A stretch of DNA of 64,000 nt from contig JAIXPD010000007.1 of the NCBI GenBank assembly GCA_027486405.1, forward strand, positions 1 to 64,000, in the 5' to 3' direction. Below the pieces are notes generated by a model. The model was given only the letters and a program-made list of their open reading frames with translations, searched no databases and was not told the DNA's origin. A program made the position numbers and the translations under genes. Source of the stretch: Azospirillum sp. (lineage in GTDB: Bacteria > Pseudomonadota > Alphaproteobacteria > Azospirillales > Azospirillaceae). Of the stretch, positions 35,211 to 44,018 are shown piece after piece. Numbering within the stretch: the stretch's first letter is position 1; every line of letters starts with the position of its first letter.

Positions 35211-36421
35211 CGCACGGATCCTTGTGCCGGGGGTTGAGAGGAAACGGGCTGAGAGGTCTGGGGCAAATCCAGCGTCAGCACCCCGCGCAGGCTGGCCAGC
35301 GCCAGACGCCCGCCGCCGCCATCGGCCAGGGCGGTCAAGGGGGCCTTGCGGGCAGCGGCGGGTTGCACGGTGGCCCCGCCGTCGCGGCTGGTCAGCAGAT
35401 CGCCGGTCTGGCTGGCCAGAACCACCCGGTTCCCGTCCAGCGCCACCGCCGCGCCGATGCCGCTGGCGACCCCGGTGTCGATGGCGGTCCAGCTCTCGCC
35501 CCGGTCGGTGGAGCGGTAGAGGCTGCCGCGCAGGCCATAGGCCAGCAACCCGCCATCCGCCATGGTCAACGCGCCGAACCAACTGCCCTTGTAGGGAGAG
35601 GGCAAGGCGGCGAAACGTTCACCCCCATCGGTGGAGCGCAGCAGCAAGCCCTGCTCCCCCACGATGTAGAGGTCGCCCGCCGCCGGTCCCTGTCCTTTGG
35701 TGATGCCGTAGAGATGCAGCCCCCTGGGGTTGTCGAGCCGGCGCATCCACGGCGTCCAGCTTCGCCCGCCATCCTGGGTGCGGAAGGCCAGATTGTAGGC
35801 GCCGACGATGATCCCCTCGCGCTCATTGGCGAAAAAGAGGTCGAGGAAGGGCTTGTCCGGCCCCTCCTCGACCAGGCGCAGGGAGGTTTCCCGCAACCCG
35901 TCCGTGTCGGGCGCGCCCAGACGGGCCAGCTCGGCGGCGGTCTGCGCGACCAGCCGCGCCGCCGCCGCCCCGTCCAACTGCTTGGTCCAGCTTTCGCCGC
36001 CATCGTCGCTGCGCAGCACCACACCGAAATGGCCAACCGCCCAGCCCGTCCGTTCCGTGACGAAACGGACGGCGGTCAGGCTGACGCTGACCGGAACGCG
36101 GGCCTGCCGCCAGCGCCCGCCCCGGTCGTCCGACAGCAGGATGATGCCGCGTTCGCCGACGGCGACCAGCCGTTGACCGGCACGGGCCAGCCCCAGCATG
36201 GCCGCCCCCGCCGCCTTGGGCGTGACCAGCGCCGCTTGCGTCAGCACAGGAAACGCGCCAGCGTCGGTTTTGGCGGCCTCGGCGCTGACGGTTTCGGCGC
36301 GGGCGGTTTCAGCGCGGACAGCCTGCGCCATCGGCAACGCCAGCGCGACCAGTGCGACCAGCGCCCCGGCGACGGCGACCGCCGCCACCGGACCACGCCC
36401 AAAGGAAATGCGGGTCTTCAT
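35207..36421 (-). CDS. YCF48-like beta-propeller, exported
   Basis: A 404-residue protein with an N-terminal signal peptide (hydrophobic residues 10-30, A-R-A-E-type cleavage) and repeated BNR/YCF48 blades: G-W-A-V-G-H-F-G-V-V-L-R-S-D-D-G-G-E-S-W, then R-T-Q-D-G-G-R-S-W and Y-R-S-T-D-R-G-E-S-W. Exported propellers of this type accompany DUF1302, DUF1329 and RND genes in envelope operons, probably as periplasmic assembly or interaction partners. The final four bases overlap the transporter start, indicating coupling. Confidence 0.88.
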   Translation of the reverse strand: MKTRISFGRGPVAAVAVAGALVALVALALPMAQAVRAETARAETVSAEAAKTDAGAFPVLTQAALVTPKAAGAAMLGLARAGQRLVAVGERGIILLSDDRGGRWRQARVPVSVSLTAVRFVTERTGWAVGHFGVVLRSDDGGESWTKQLDGAAAARLVAQTAAELARLGAPDTDGLRETSLRLVEEGPDKPFLDLFFANEREGIIVGAYNLAFRTQDGGRSWTPWMRRLDNPRGLHLYGITKGQGPAAGDLYIVGEQGLLLRSTDGGERFAALPSPYKGSWFGALTMADGGLLAYGLRGSLYRSTDRGESWTAIDTGVASGIGAAVALDGNRVVLASQTGDLLTSRDGGATVQPAAARKAPLTALADGGGGRLALASLRGVLTLDLPQTSQPVSSQPPAQGSVR

Positions 36422-36458
36422 GCGCGCTCTTCCTGAACAGATGCGAGGGGGTGGGAGA

Positions 36459-37817
36459 TCACTGGACGCTGCGCCCGGCCAGATCGTCGGGGCTGAAGGC
36501 GTCCGCCGGACGGCGCGGGACCGCCTTGTACTGGGTCGGCAGACCGTTCGACGCCGCGTTCAGATAGTAGGAGCCGGTGCGCAGGTCATAGCCACCCCAC
36601 ATCACCGAACCGACCAGGGCGGGCAGATCGGGGGCCAGCAGGGTCAGGGTGTAGTTGTGCCGCCACAACTGCCCTTGCGCGTCCCACCCATCGAACATCA
36701 GGATCTGCCAACTGTCTTCGTCCAGGTAATAGCGGCGCTTGGGCACGACGTGGCGCTTGCCGTCCGACAGGGTGGCGTCCACCACCCACACGCGGTGCAG
36801 CTCCCAGCGGACCAGATCGGGATTCAGATGCTGCGGGCCGAGCAGTTTGTCGGGATCGGCGGCGGCGGCGCGGTTGTTGTTGTAGGGGACGTACATCTCC
36901 TTCTTGCCGACCAGCTTGAAATCATGGTGATCGACCGGGCCGAACATCATGAACGCCTCGTCGAAGAAGCCCACGCCCGAGGTGACGAAATCGGGGGTGT
37001 CGTAGGCGACCGATGGCGCGCGGCGCACCCGGCGCTGACCGACCAGATACTGCCAGATGGCGCGGGCCTTCTCGGCGCTGGAGGATTCATGCACGAGGAT
37101 CGCTTCGCCCGCGCGCGAGCTGGGGCGGCTCTGGATGAATTTGCCGTACTGGAAAATCCCCTTGTAACCGTCCAGGGATCCGTCCTTGTAGTTGTAAGGG
37201 TATTGCAGATACTCGTCGCCCGCCGACGCCTGGACCTTGTTGCCGTCCGGCGTCACCACCCAGGTCCCCAGCGAATATTCCACGCTCTCGCCCAGCCAGC
37301 TCAGGCGGTAGTTCCAGATCGCCTCATAGCCGTTGGTCGGGATGGGAAAGGGAATGCCGCCATAGGCCCCCTCCACCGCGTGGCCGCCGTTGGTCAGCTT
37401 GGCGCGGGTGGCGTTCTTGGCGGTGTTGTCATAGACCCATTGCGGGGCCGCCGCGCTGCGCCGGGTGGGATAGACGTCCAGCCGCAGGCCGGGGTGTTTG
37501 GCCAGCAGGGCGCGGGTCCCGTCGCTCAGCTTCTCGGCGTGTTGGGCGGCGTTCTTGCCGGTGATGGCCAGGGTCGGCTTGTCGTCGGCGAAGGGATCGG
37601 GACGGGGGCCGCCGGGGGTGTAGCCGGGCAGCGGCTTGGTGTATCCACCCTCCCAACGGGGAATCGTCCCCTCCTTGTTGCCCGCCCGTTCGGCCCCCAT
37701 CGGGGTCAGACTGGTGGCCAGCTTTGCCGCCTCCTCGGCGGTGACAAGGGCGAAGGCGGTCCCGCTGTGGGCGCACAGCAGCGCACCGGCGGCGGCCAGA
37801 ATCATGGTCGCTTTCAT
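36459..37817 (-). CDS. DUF1329 exported protein
   Basis: A 452-residue protein with a signal peptide (M-K-A-T-M-I-L-A-A-A-G-A-L-L-C-A) and the DUF1329 core: G-T-I-P-R-W-E-G-G near 52, P-F-P-I-P-T-N-G-Y-E-A-I-W-N-Y near 155, and Q-H-L-N-P-D-L-V-R-W-E-L-H-R-V-W-V-V-D near 335. Its fold is related to lipid-binding periplasmic proteins and it nearly always neighbours DUF1302 and an RND gene, so a role in moving hydrophobic molecules is inferred. The ATG at 37817 was chosen because the signal peptide begins there. Confidence 0.9.
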   Translation of the reverse strand: MKATMILAAAGALLCAHSGTAFALVTAEEAAKLATSLTPMGAERAGNKEGTIPRWEGGYTKPLPGYTPGGPRPDPFADDKPTLAITGKNAAQHAEKLSDGTRALLAKHPGLRLDVYPTRRSAAAPQWVYDNTAKNATRAKLTNGGHAVEGAYGGIPFPIPTNGYEAIWNYRLSWLGESVEYSLGTWVVTPDGNKVQASAGDEYLQYPYNYKDGSLDGYKGIFQYGKFIQSRPSSRAGEAILVHESSSAEKARAIWQYLVGQRRVRRAPSVAYDTPDFVTSGVGFFDEAFMMFGPVDHHDFKLVGKKEMYVPYNNNRAAAADPDKLLGPQHLNPDLVRWELHRVWVVDATLSDGKRHVVPKRRYYLDEDSWQILMFDGWDAQGQLWRHNYTLTLLAPDLPALVGSVMWGGYDLRTGSYYLNAASNGLPTQYKAVPRRPADAFSPDDLAGRSVQ

Positions 37818-37843
37818 GGAACAGACTCCTGGAAATTCGGTGT

Positions 37844-39517
37844 TCAGAAGGAACGCTTCACGTAGGCGCCGATGAAATCGCGCCCCGCCATCGTCTGTTT
37901 GAAGGTCAGCTTCTGGACCGGTGTGGCGGTTGGGTCGGCGGCGGTCAGCAGCACGCCCGCCGGGCCGAAATAGTGGGTGGCGTTGATGCCGAAATTCCAC
38001 GTCGATTGGTAAGTGAAATCGGCCCCGATGCTGATGTCGCCCCCGCGCGAGGCCCCGCCGTTGAAATTGCCGACGGCGGACGAACGGCCATAGGGGTTGA
38101 AACCGATGCCGATCGGGATGTTCACGTCCAGCCCGTTGGTGATCTGGAAATAGGTCGGGGTGAAGACCGCGCGGACGCCCAGCGCCGATTTGGTGCTGTT
38201 GGGGTCGAGCGCCAACGGGTTCTTGTCGATGCCGACCCGCGTGTTCCAGGCGATTTCAGCGGCGATCGACGCCCCATCCCACAAGCTGTTCGGGGTGAAG
38301 GCGTAGATGGCCGACGCCTGCGCGTGCAGCGTCCGCCCCACCGCGTAGAGCGGGTGCGCCTTGTTGTCGGCCAGCACGCCGGGCAGCGCGGTTTGCGGGT
38401 CGCTGACCAGCGGCGCGTTCCAGCGGTAGGACACCTCGCCCGCCACGTTGGCGCGGCCCACCACCGTGCTGACGCTGGCCCCGACCGTGCGGACGTTTTC
38501 GGCGTAGACGTGGCGCAGTTCGCCGATGTTGCCGGATTGAAGCTGCCCCAGCGTCGGCCGGGCGTTGGGCACGAAATAGAGCTGCGGCGTCTTGTCGTGA
38601 TACTGGGCGAAGTAGAGTCCCAGCTCGTAATCGGTGTCTTCCGGGGTGTAGCGCACCTGCGCGCCGAACTGGCCGCTGTCGCGCGCCTTGATGTCCTGGC
38701 CGCGCCAGAAGGCCGCCGGGCCGCCGCCGGGCAACACCGGGCCGCCGACGACGATGCGCTCCGCCCCATCCCCGACAAAATCGGCCGAGCTGAGGGCGCT
38801 GCCCGCCGCCGGCAGGCGCGTTTTGCGCCATTGCAGTTGGTAATAACCGCCGACGGACAGGTTTTCGCGAAGCTGGACGTTGCCGGACGCCTGCCAGACC
38901 GGCAACAGAACCTCTTTGAACGGGGTGCTGGGGACGCTCAACAGCTTGATGAGGTCGATGGGCTGCTGGGCGGCGGCCACCCCGTTGGCCCCGAAGAACA
39001 GGCTTTCGCCATAGATCAGCGAATGACGCCCCAACCGCCCGGACACGCGGGTGTCACCAACCGTGCCGTTGCCATAGGCAAAGGCGTCCATCAGCTCGAC
39101 GTTGCGGCCATGCACGGTGCGGGTCGCCCCGGTGAACCGGGTGTTGGACACGCTGGTCGAATTGGCGGTGGCGGGGGAATCGTTGTCATTGTCGCGCAGG
39201 TAGAGCGTGTCGAACCACGCCGCCCCGCTGGCGCGGAACCCATAATCACGCGTGCCCACCGTCAGCTCCGACAGGATGTCGGCGCGGTTGGAGGTGAAGC
39301 CCGCCTGAAAATTCCGGTTGCCGTCGTCCAGATTGGTGTCGGTCAGCATCGACGATTTCGGATCGCTCAAGCGATAGGATGTGCTGTATTTGACCGTGTT
39401 GTCCCAGGTGATCTTGAAATCGCTGTCATCGAAGGTGAAGGTTTCGGCGCGCGCGGGCAGCACGGGGCCGACGGCGACGGCGACCAACGCCGTACCGGCC
39501 AGAAAATACCGTTTCAT
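37844..39517 (-). CDS. DUF1302 outer-membrane beta-barrel-like protein
   Basis: A 557-residue protein with a signal peptide (residues 1-25, ending P-A-R-A) followed by the DUF1302 pattern: F-K-I-T-W-D-N-T-V-K-Y-S-T-S-Y-R, R-L-G-R-H-S-L-I-Y-G-E-S-L near 165, and many alternating aromatic strands up to the terminal phenylalanine (V-K-R-S-F). A terminal Phe is typical of outer-membrane barrels. It lies two genes after the dehydrogenases in the sigma-54 operon and probably forms the outer-membrane part of the transport system. Confidence 0.9.
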   Translation of the reverse strand: MKRYFLAGTALVAVAVGPVLPARAETFTFDDSDFKITWDNTVKYSTSYRLSDPKSSMLTDTNLDDGNRNFQAGFTSNRADILSELTVGTRDYGFRASGAAWFDTLYLRDNDNDSPATANSTSVSNTRFTGATRTVHGRNVELMDAFAYGNGTVGDTRVSGRLGRHSLIYGESLFFGANGVAAAQQPIDLIKLLSVPSTPFKEVLLPVWQASGNVQLRENLSVGGYYQLQWRKTRLPAAGSALSSADFVGDGAERIVVGGPVLPGGGPAAFWRGQDIKARDSGQFGAQVRYTPEDTDYELGLYFAQYHDKTPQLYFVPNARPTLGQLQSGNIGELRHVYAENVRTVGASVSTVVGRANVAGEVSYRWNAPLVSDPQTALPGVLADNKAHPLYAVGRTLHAQASAIYAFTPNSLWDGASIAAEIAWNTRVGIDKNPLALDPNSTKSALGVRAVFTPTYFQITNGLDVNIPIGIGFNPYGRSSAVGNFNGGASRGGDISIGADFTYQSTWNFGINATHYFGPAGVLLTAADPTATPVQKLTFKQTMAGRDFIGAYVKRSF

Positions 39518-39614
39518 GCGGTGCGTTTCCCTGTGTGTGGGTTTTCGGATGCGGACGGCCCTTGGGTTGGCGTCCTTTCTTGGTTGTTGGTCTCCAAAAA
39601 CGCGGATGCTGCGG

Positions 39615-40733
39615 TCAGGCGGACGGGGCGGCGGCCTCCATCATCAGGACCGGCTTGATGGTGCGCCCCGCCTCCATGTCGTGGATCGCCTCGTCGATGG
39701 CGGAAAAGGGATAGGCGCGGATCATCCGGTCGAAGGGAAAGCGGCCCTGCCGGTTCAGCGCGATCAGGGTGGGGATGAAGGTGTCGGACTTGGCGTCACC
39801 CTCGACGATGCCGATCAGACGCCGCCCGCCGCTCATGAAATGCACCTGATCCAGGGTGATTTCGCTGCCCATCGGCGACGCGCCCAGCACGCCGCAGCGC
39901 CCGCGCGGGGCCAGGCACGCCATCGCGTCGCGGATGACCGCCGCCCGCCCGGTGGTGTCCAGCGCGTGGTTCAGCCCGCCCCCGGTCAGGGCCAGGATCG
40001 GATCGACGACGCTGCCCGCCTGCGGGTTGAAACAATGGGTGGCCCCCACCTCGCGGGCGAAATCCAGGCGGGCGTCGTTGATGTCCACCGCGATGATGGT
40101 GGTGGCCCCGACCACGCGGGCGGCCATCACCGCCGACAGCCCGACCGACCCCGCGCCGAACACGGCGATGGATTGGCCCGCCGTGACCTCCAGCGCGTTC
40201 ATCACCGCCCCGGCCCCCGTCTGCACCCCGCAGGCCAGCGGCCCCAGCAACGCCAACGGCGCGTCGGCGGGGACCTTCACGACGTTTTGCTCCCGACACA
40301 GCGCGTGGCTGGCGAAGGAGGATTGGCCGAAAAAGTGGCTGTGGATCCGCTCCCCTTCCCGCGACAGCGCGGTCGTGCCGTCCGGGCGGGCGGCGAAGAA
40401 GTTGCGGGGAAAGAACTCGTGGCAATAGCTGTGGGCGTGGTCGGCGCAGCTTGGGCAGGTCCCGCAGGAATTGAAGGTCATCACCACCGGATCGCCCGGC
40501 TTGACCTTGGTGACGGACCGGCCGACCCGTTCGACCACGCCCGCCCCTTCATGCCCCAGCACCACCGGCAACGGCGTGGGCAACATGCCGTCGCGCACGA
40601 CAAGATCGGTGTGGCACACCCCGGTGGCGACGACGCGGACCAGCACCTCGTCGTCGCGCGGGTCTTCCAGTTCCAGGGTTTCGATGGACAGCGGCCCCTT
40701 GGGCACGCGGGCGACGGCGGCGTGAATGCGCAT
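39615..40733 (-). CDS. Zn-dependent aryl-alcohol dehydrogenase (XylB type)
   Basis: A 372-residue medium-chain dehydrogenase. Catalytic zinc ligands lie in T-G-V-C-H-T-D and L-G-H-E-G-A-G-V-V. Structural zinc is bound by the four-Cys loop C-G-T-C-P-S-C then C near 98. The NAD domain has V-F-G-A-G-S-V-G-L-S-A near 195 and V-D-I-N-D-A-R that favours NAD over NADP. Sequence and length match benzyl-alcohol dehydrogenase XylB. With the following aldehyde dehydrogenase it would convert an aromatic or terpene alcohol to an acid. Confidence 0.88.
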   Translation of the reverse strand: MRIHAAVARVPKGPLSIETLELEDPRDDEVLVRVVATGVCHTDLVVRDGMLPTPLPVVLGHEGAGVVERVGRSVTKVKPGDPVVMTFNSCGTCPSCADHAHSYCHEFFPRNFFAARPDGTTALSREGERIHSHFFGQSSFASHALCREQNVVKVPADAPLALLGPLACGVQTGAGAVMNALEVTAGQSIAVFGAGSVGLSAVMAARVVGATTIIAVDINDARLDFAREVGATHCFNPQAGSVVDPILALTGGGLNHALDTTGRAAVIRDAMACLAPRGRCGVLGASPMGSEITLDQVHFMSGGRRLIGIVEGDAKSDTFIPTLIALNRQGRFPFDRMIRAYPFSAIDEAIHDMEAGRTIKPVLMMEAAAPSA

Positions 40734-40745
40734 GCCGGGTCCTCC

Positions 40746-42224
40746 TCAGAACGGGTAGGCGGGCGGGGTGGGCTTGACCGTGGTCCAGCGCCATTGCGTG
40801 AACTGCTCCCAATCGGCGGGGCCGCCGACCGCGCCGCCGTTGCCCGACGCCCCGCGCCCGGCAAACGGGTTCACGCACTCGTCGGCCACGGTCTGGTCGT
40901 TGACATGGACCATGCCGGTGTTGAGCCGATCCGCAATCGCCATGGCGCGGGCAAGGTTGGGCGAGATCACGGCACCCGACAGGCCGTATTCGGTGCGGTT
41001 GGCCAGCGCCACCGCCTCGTCGTCGCTGGCGAAGGTGGCGATGGTGGCGACCGGGCCGAACACCTCCTCCTCGAAGGCCCGCATGCCGGGGCGCACGCCC
41101 GACAGCACGGTCGGGCGGTAGAACAGCCCTTCGAAGGTGCCACCCGATTCCAGGCGGGCACCCGCCGCCACGGTGTCCTGCACGATGGCGTGGACGCGGT
41201 CGCGCTGCCGCGCGTCGATCAACGGGCCGAGCGCCACGGTCCCGGTCGCCGGATCGCCCACCGGCAGGCGGCTGGCCTTTTCCACCAAGCGCGCGACCAG
41301 CGCCGGGGCGATGCGCTCCTGCACCAGGATGCGGCCCGACGCCATGCAGATCTGGCCCTGGTGCAGATAGGCCCCCCAGGCGACGTTGCGCGCGGCCAGA
41401 TCGAGATCGGCGTCGTCCAGGATGATGAGCGCGCTTTTGCCGCCAAGCTCCAGCGCGGTTTTCTTCAGATGGCGTCCGGCCAATTCGCCGATGCGCCGCC
41501 CGACGTTGGTCGATCCGGTGAAACCGATCATGCGGATGTTGGGGTCCGTCACCAGCGCCTCGCCCGCGTCGGCCCCGCCGGGCAGGACGTGCAGAACCCC
41601 CGGCGGCAAGCCTGCCTCTTCAAAGGCGCGGGCGATGATGAAGCCGCCCGTCACCGGCGTGCGCGGGTCGGGCTTCAGCACCACCGCGTTGCCAGCGGCC
41701 AGCGCCGGGGCCACCGCGCGCAGCGACAGGATCAGCGGAAAGTTGAAGGGGGAGATGACGCCGACCACCCCGTGCGGGACCCGGCGCGCCAGACTGAGAT
41801 GACCGGGGGCGGCGGGCAGCATCTGGCCGGTCGCCTCCAGCGGCATCGCCGCCGCGCGGTGCAGGATGGTGATGGCCTCGCGAACCTCGTGCTGGCCCTT
41901 GCCGGGGATGGATCCGGTTTCGCGGACGATGGTCCGGACCAGTTCATCGGCGTTGCGCTCCAGCGCGTCCGCCGCCCGCCGGAACACCGCCGCGCGGTCG
42001 CGCGCGGGCAACGCCGCCCAGCCCGGTTGCGCCGCCGCCGCCGCCCGCGCCGCCGCCGCGACATCCTGCGGGTTGGCCATGCCGACGCGGGTCAGGACGC
42101 CGCCCGTCGCCGGTTCGCGCACGTCGCACGCGCCCCCCTGCGAGGCCCGCCACGCGCCATCGAACACGCGGTCGGCCCACACCGCCGCGTTCAGAAAGCA
42201 GGAATCCCCCTCGTCAACCGTCAC
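40746..42224 (-). CDS. Aldehyde dehydrogenase (XylC/benzaldehyde dehydrogenase type)
   Basis: About 492 residues from GTG 42224, which has GGAGG eight bases upstream. The open frame back to 42281 has no comparable site and adds residues absent in the family. The enzyme shows the ALDH hallmarks G-F-T-G-S-T-N-V-G near 233, L-E-L-G-G-K-S near 252 and a Cys in Q-G-Q-I-C-M-A-S-G-R as nucleophile. Oxidation of benzaldehyde-like or vanillin-like aldehydes fits the operon. It is the promoter-proximal gene of the sigma-54 operon. Confidence 0.88.
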   Translation of the reverse strand: MTVDEGDSCFLNAAVWADRVFDGAWRASQGGACDVREPATGGVLTRVGMANPQDVAAAARAAAAAQPGWAALPARDRAAVFRRAADALERNADELVRTIVRETGSIPGKGQHEVREAITILHRAAAMPLEATGQMLPAAPGHLSLARRVPHGVVGVISPFNFPLILSLRAVAPALAAGNAVVLKPDPRTPVTGGFIIARAFEEAGLPPGVLHVLPGGADAGEALVTDPNIRMIGFTGSTNVGRRIGELAGRHLKKTALELGGKSALIILDDADLDLAARNVAWGAYLHQGQICMASGRILVQERIAPALVARLVEKASRLPVGDPATGTVALGPLIDARQRDRVHAIVQDTVAAGARLESGGTFEGLFYRPTVLSGVRPGMRAFEEEVFGPVATIATFASDDEAVALANRTEYGLSGAVISPNLARAMAIADRLNTGMVHVNDQTVADECVNPFAGRGASGNGGAVGGPADWEQFTQWRWTTVKPTPPAYPF

Positions 42225-42301
42225 AGCATCATCCTCCCTCTCGCGTCGTCGGGCGGGGTGGATGGTCTGTGTGATCGGCACCCCGCCTTTGCCGGTTACA
42301 G

Positions 42302-42317
42302 AGCAAGCCGCGTGCCG
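42302..42317 (-). promoter_or_regulatory. Sigma-54 (-24/-12) promoter of the alcohol-oxidation operon
   Basis: Read on the minus strand, CGGCACG-CGGC-TTGCT matches the consensus TGGCACG-N4-TTGCW except for the first base, with GG and GC exactly ten bases apart. It lies about 80 bases upstream of the aldehyde dehydrogenase GTG. A XylR/DmpR-type activator gene at the far end of the operon supports the call. Confidence 0.85.
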
Positions 42318-42427
42318 AACCGGGGAGAGGGGCGATTATCGCGAAGCAAAACAGTTATTATTTATAATCTTCAAGGGTGCCGCCGGTTTCCAGGACGCGA
42401 CGCACACACCGGGCGGGACAACGGAGA

Positions 42428-42494
42428 GTCATCTTTTGATGACAATCCGTCGGGTTGTCCCAAGGAAACTCATCATATGGTGATGTTTTGATGA
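42428..42494. promoter_or_regulatory. Candidate upstream activator sites
   Basis: GTCATC-TTTT-GATGAC (42428-42443) is a perfect dyad. A second dyad, CATCA-TATGG-TGATG (42471-42485), lies four helical turns away. TTTTGATGA occurs at 42434-42442 and again at 42486-42494. They lie about 110-190 bases upstream of the sigma-54 promoter, the usual distance for XylR/DmpR enhancer sites, though the sequence is not the classical TTGATCAATTGATCAA. Confidence 0.6.
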
Positions 42495-42520
42495 AAGGGG
42501 GGGAGAACCGCCGCGTGCCC

Positions 42521-43399
42521 TCAGCGGAAGACGACGGTCTTTTCATCGTGCAGCATCACCCGCGATTCGATGTGCAGGCGCACCGCGCGGGCCAGCACGA
42601 CGCTTTCCACGTCGCGGCCAATCGCCACCAGATCGTCCGGCGACATCGCGTGATCGACGCGGGACACCTCCTGTTCGATGATCGGGCCTTCATCCAGATC
42701 ATCGGTGACGTAATGCGCCGTCGCCCCGATCAGCTTCACCCCGCGCTTGTGCGCTTGGTGGTAGGGCTTCGCCCCCTTGAAGCTGGGCAGGAAGCTGTGA
42801 TGGATGTTGATGACCTTGCCCGCCATCCGCTGGCACAGGGCCGGTGACAGCACCTGCATGTAGCGGGCAAGCACCACCAGTTCCACCCCGCCGCCCTCGA
42901 CGACCTCCATCAGCGCGGCTTCCTGCTCCGCCTTCACCTCCGGACTCATCGGCAGGTGATGAAAGGGCAGGCCGTGGCGCTCCACCAGCGTGCGGAAGCT
43001 GTCATGGTTGGAGACAACGCCGACGATGTCGGCGGGCAGCGCCCCGATGCTGTGGCGGTACAGCAGATCGTTCAGGCAATGGCCGATCTTCGACACCATG
43101 ATGAGGATCTTCGACCGCCGCCGCGCGTCGCGGATCGACAGGTCCATGGCGAACCGCTGCCGGACCGGCTCCATCTCCGTCAGGAAGAACGCTTCACCGT
43201 CCAAACCGCCGCCGACCAAATCGGCGGGGGCATCAAAGGCCATGCGCAGGAAAAAACGCGCGTGATCGGGATCGACGAACTGCGCGCTTTCGACGATGTC
43301 GCACCCCCGGTTCGCTAGCAGCGTGGACAGGGCGGACAGGATGCCCGGACGGCTGGCGCAACTCACCGTCATGACAAACCGGTTGGTGATGGGGCGCAT
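42521..43399 (-). CDS. purU: Formyltetrahydrofolate deformylase
   Basis: A 292-residue enzyme that hydrolyses 10-formyl-THF to formate and THF. An N-terminal ACT domain (M-T-V-S-C-A-S-R-P-G-I-L-S-A-L) is followed by the formyltransferase fold, with V-S-N-H-D near 150 and the signature H-H-S-F-L-P-S-F-K-G-A-K-P-Y-H near 229 that includes catalytic His; Asp in D-D-L-D-E-G-P-I-I completes the site. Its place after soxBDAG is classic: sarcosine oxidation generates methylene-THF and PurU frees the folate. Confidence 0.95.
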   Translation of the reverse strand: MRPITNRFVMTVSCASRPGILSALSTLLANRGCDIVESAQFVDPDHARFFLRMAFDAPADLVGGGLDGEAFFLTEMEPVRQRFAMDLSIRDARRRSKILIMVSKIGHCLNDLLYRHSIGALPADIVGVVSNHDSFRTLVERHGLPFHHLPMSPEVKAEQEAALMEVVEGGGVELVVLARYMQVLSPALCQRMAGKVINIHHSFLPSFKGAKPYHQAHKRGVKLIGATAHYVTDDLDEGPIIEQEVSRVDHAMSPDDLVAIGRDVESVVLARAVRLHIESRVMLHDEKTVVFR

Positions 43400-43471
43400 G
43401 GCGGATCTCCCGTCGGGTGAGGGCGAGGCACGGGGGCGCGGCGCGGCCTGGACGGACCGCGCGCGGCGGGG

Positions 43472-44011
43472 TCACAGATCGAGGTCGATTTCCCGGCTGG
43501 CGGCGCGCAGCAGGCTCCACACATGGTCGGCGAAGGAGCGCCAGACCTCGATGCGGAAACGGTCGGGGGCCTCGCGGATCAACAGGATTTGCGCCTTGTC
43601 GAACAGGGTGCGGCAGCCGCTCCCCACCGCCATCGCCTCCAGGTCGAAGGCGATGGCCGAGCGCAGGGCAAGCGTGGCCGCCGTGCCCTCCACCAGCAAC
43701 CCGACCTCGCGGTGGCTGATGTCCACCAGACTGTGGACCACCGGCAGGGCGGCAAAGGCGGCGGACAGGGCGTCGGCGTCCGTCGGCGGGGCGAGGATGT
43801 GCCACTCGTCGGGGCCGAGTTGCAGGGCGGTGCGCCCGTTGCTTTGGCTCATCGCGCCGATGCGGCCGGGCAACGGCCCACCGAACGCGGCGGCGGCCTG
43901 ACCGGCGTCGGCCGGGGCCAGACGCAGGCTGAAGCGGGCGACCTCGTCCGCCGGACGGACGGACAGCGCGCCGTTGCGCACCAGAAGGGAAGCGGGGGCG
44001 TGCGGCACCAT
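43472..44011 (-). CDS. soxG: Sarcosine oxidase gamma subunit
   Basis: A 179-residue subunit of heterotetrameric sarcosine oxidase. The family motif L-G-P-D-E-W-H-I-L-A near 65 and the C-terminal W-R-S-F-A-D-H-V-W-S are present. It assists assembly of the complex and is related to the C-terminal barrel of T-protein-like enzymes. It lies seven bases after soxA and before purU in the same operon. Confidence 0.93.
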   Translation of the reverse strand: MVPHAPASLLVRNGALSVRPADEVARFSLRLAPADAGQAAAAFGGPLPGRIGAMSQSNGRTALQLGPDEWHILAPPTDADALSAAFAALPVVHSLVDISHREVGLLVEGTAATLALRSAIAFDLEAMAVGSGCRTLFDKAQILLIREAPDRFRIEVWRSFADHVWSLLRAASREIDLDL

Positions 44012-44018
44012 GGGCCTC

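Noticed and set aside
31563..35237. Very long plus-strand open frame (1224 residues) across the RND operon
   Set aside because: It runs antisense to the transporter gene, which has clear membrane segments and family motifs. The frame is Arg/His/Gln-rich with no domain and reflects G+C-rich codon bias.
39381..42491. 1036-residue plus-strand frame opposite the two dehydrogenases
   Set aside because: Antisense shadow of genes with intact catalytic motifs; composition is low-complexity Arg/His/Gly.
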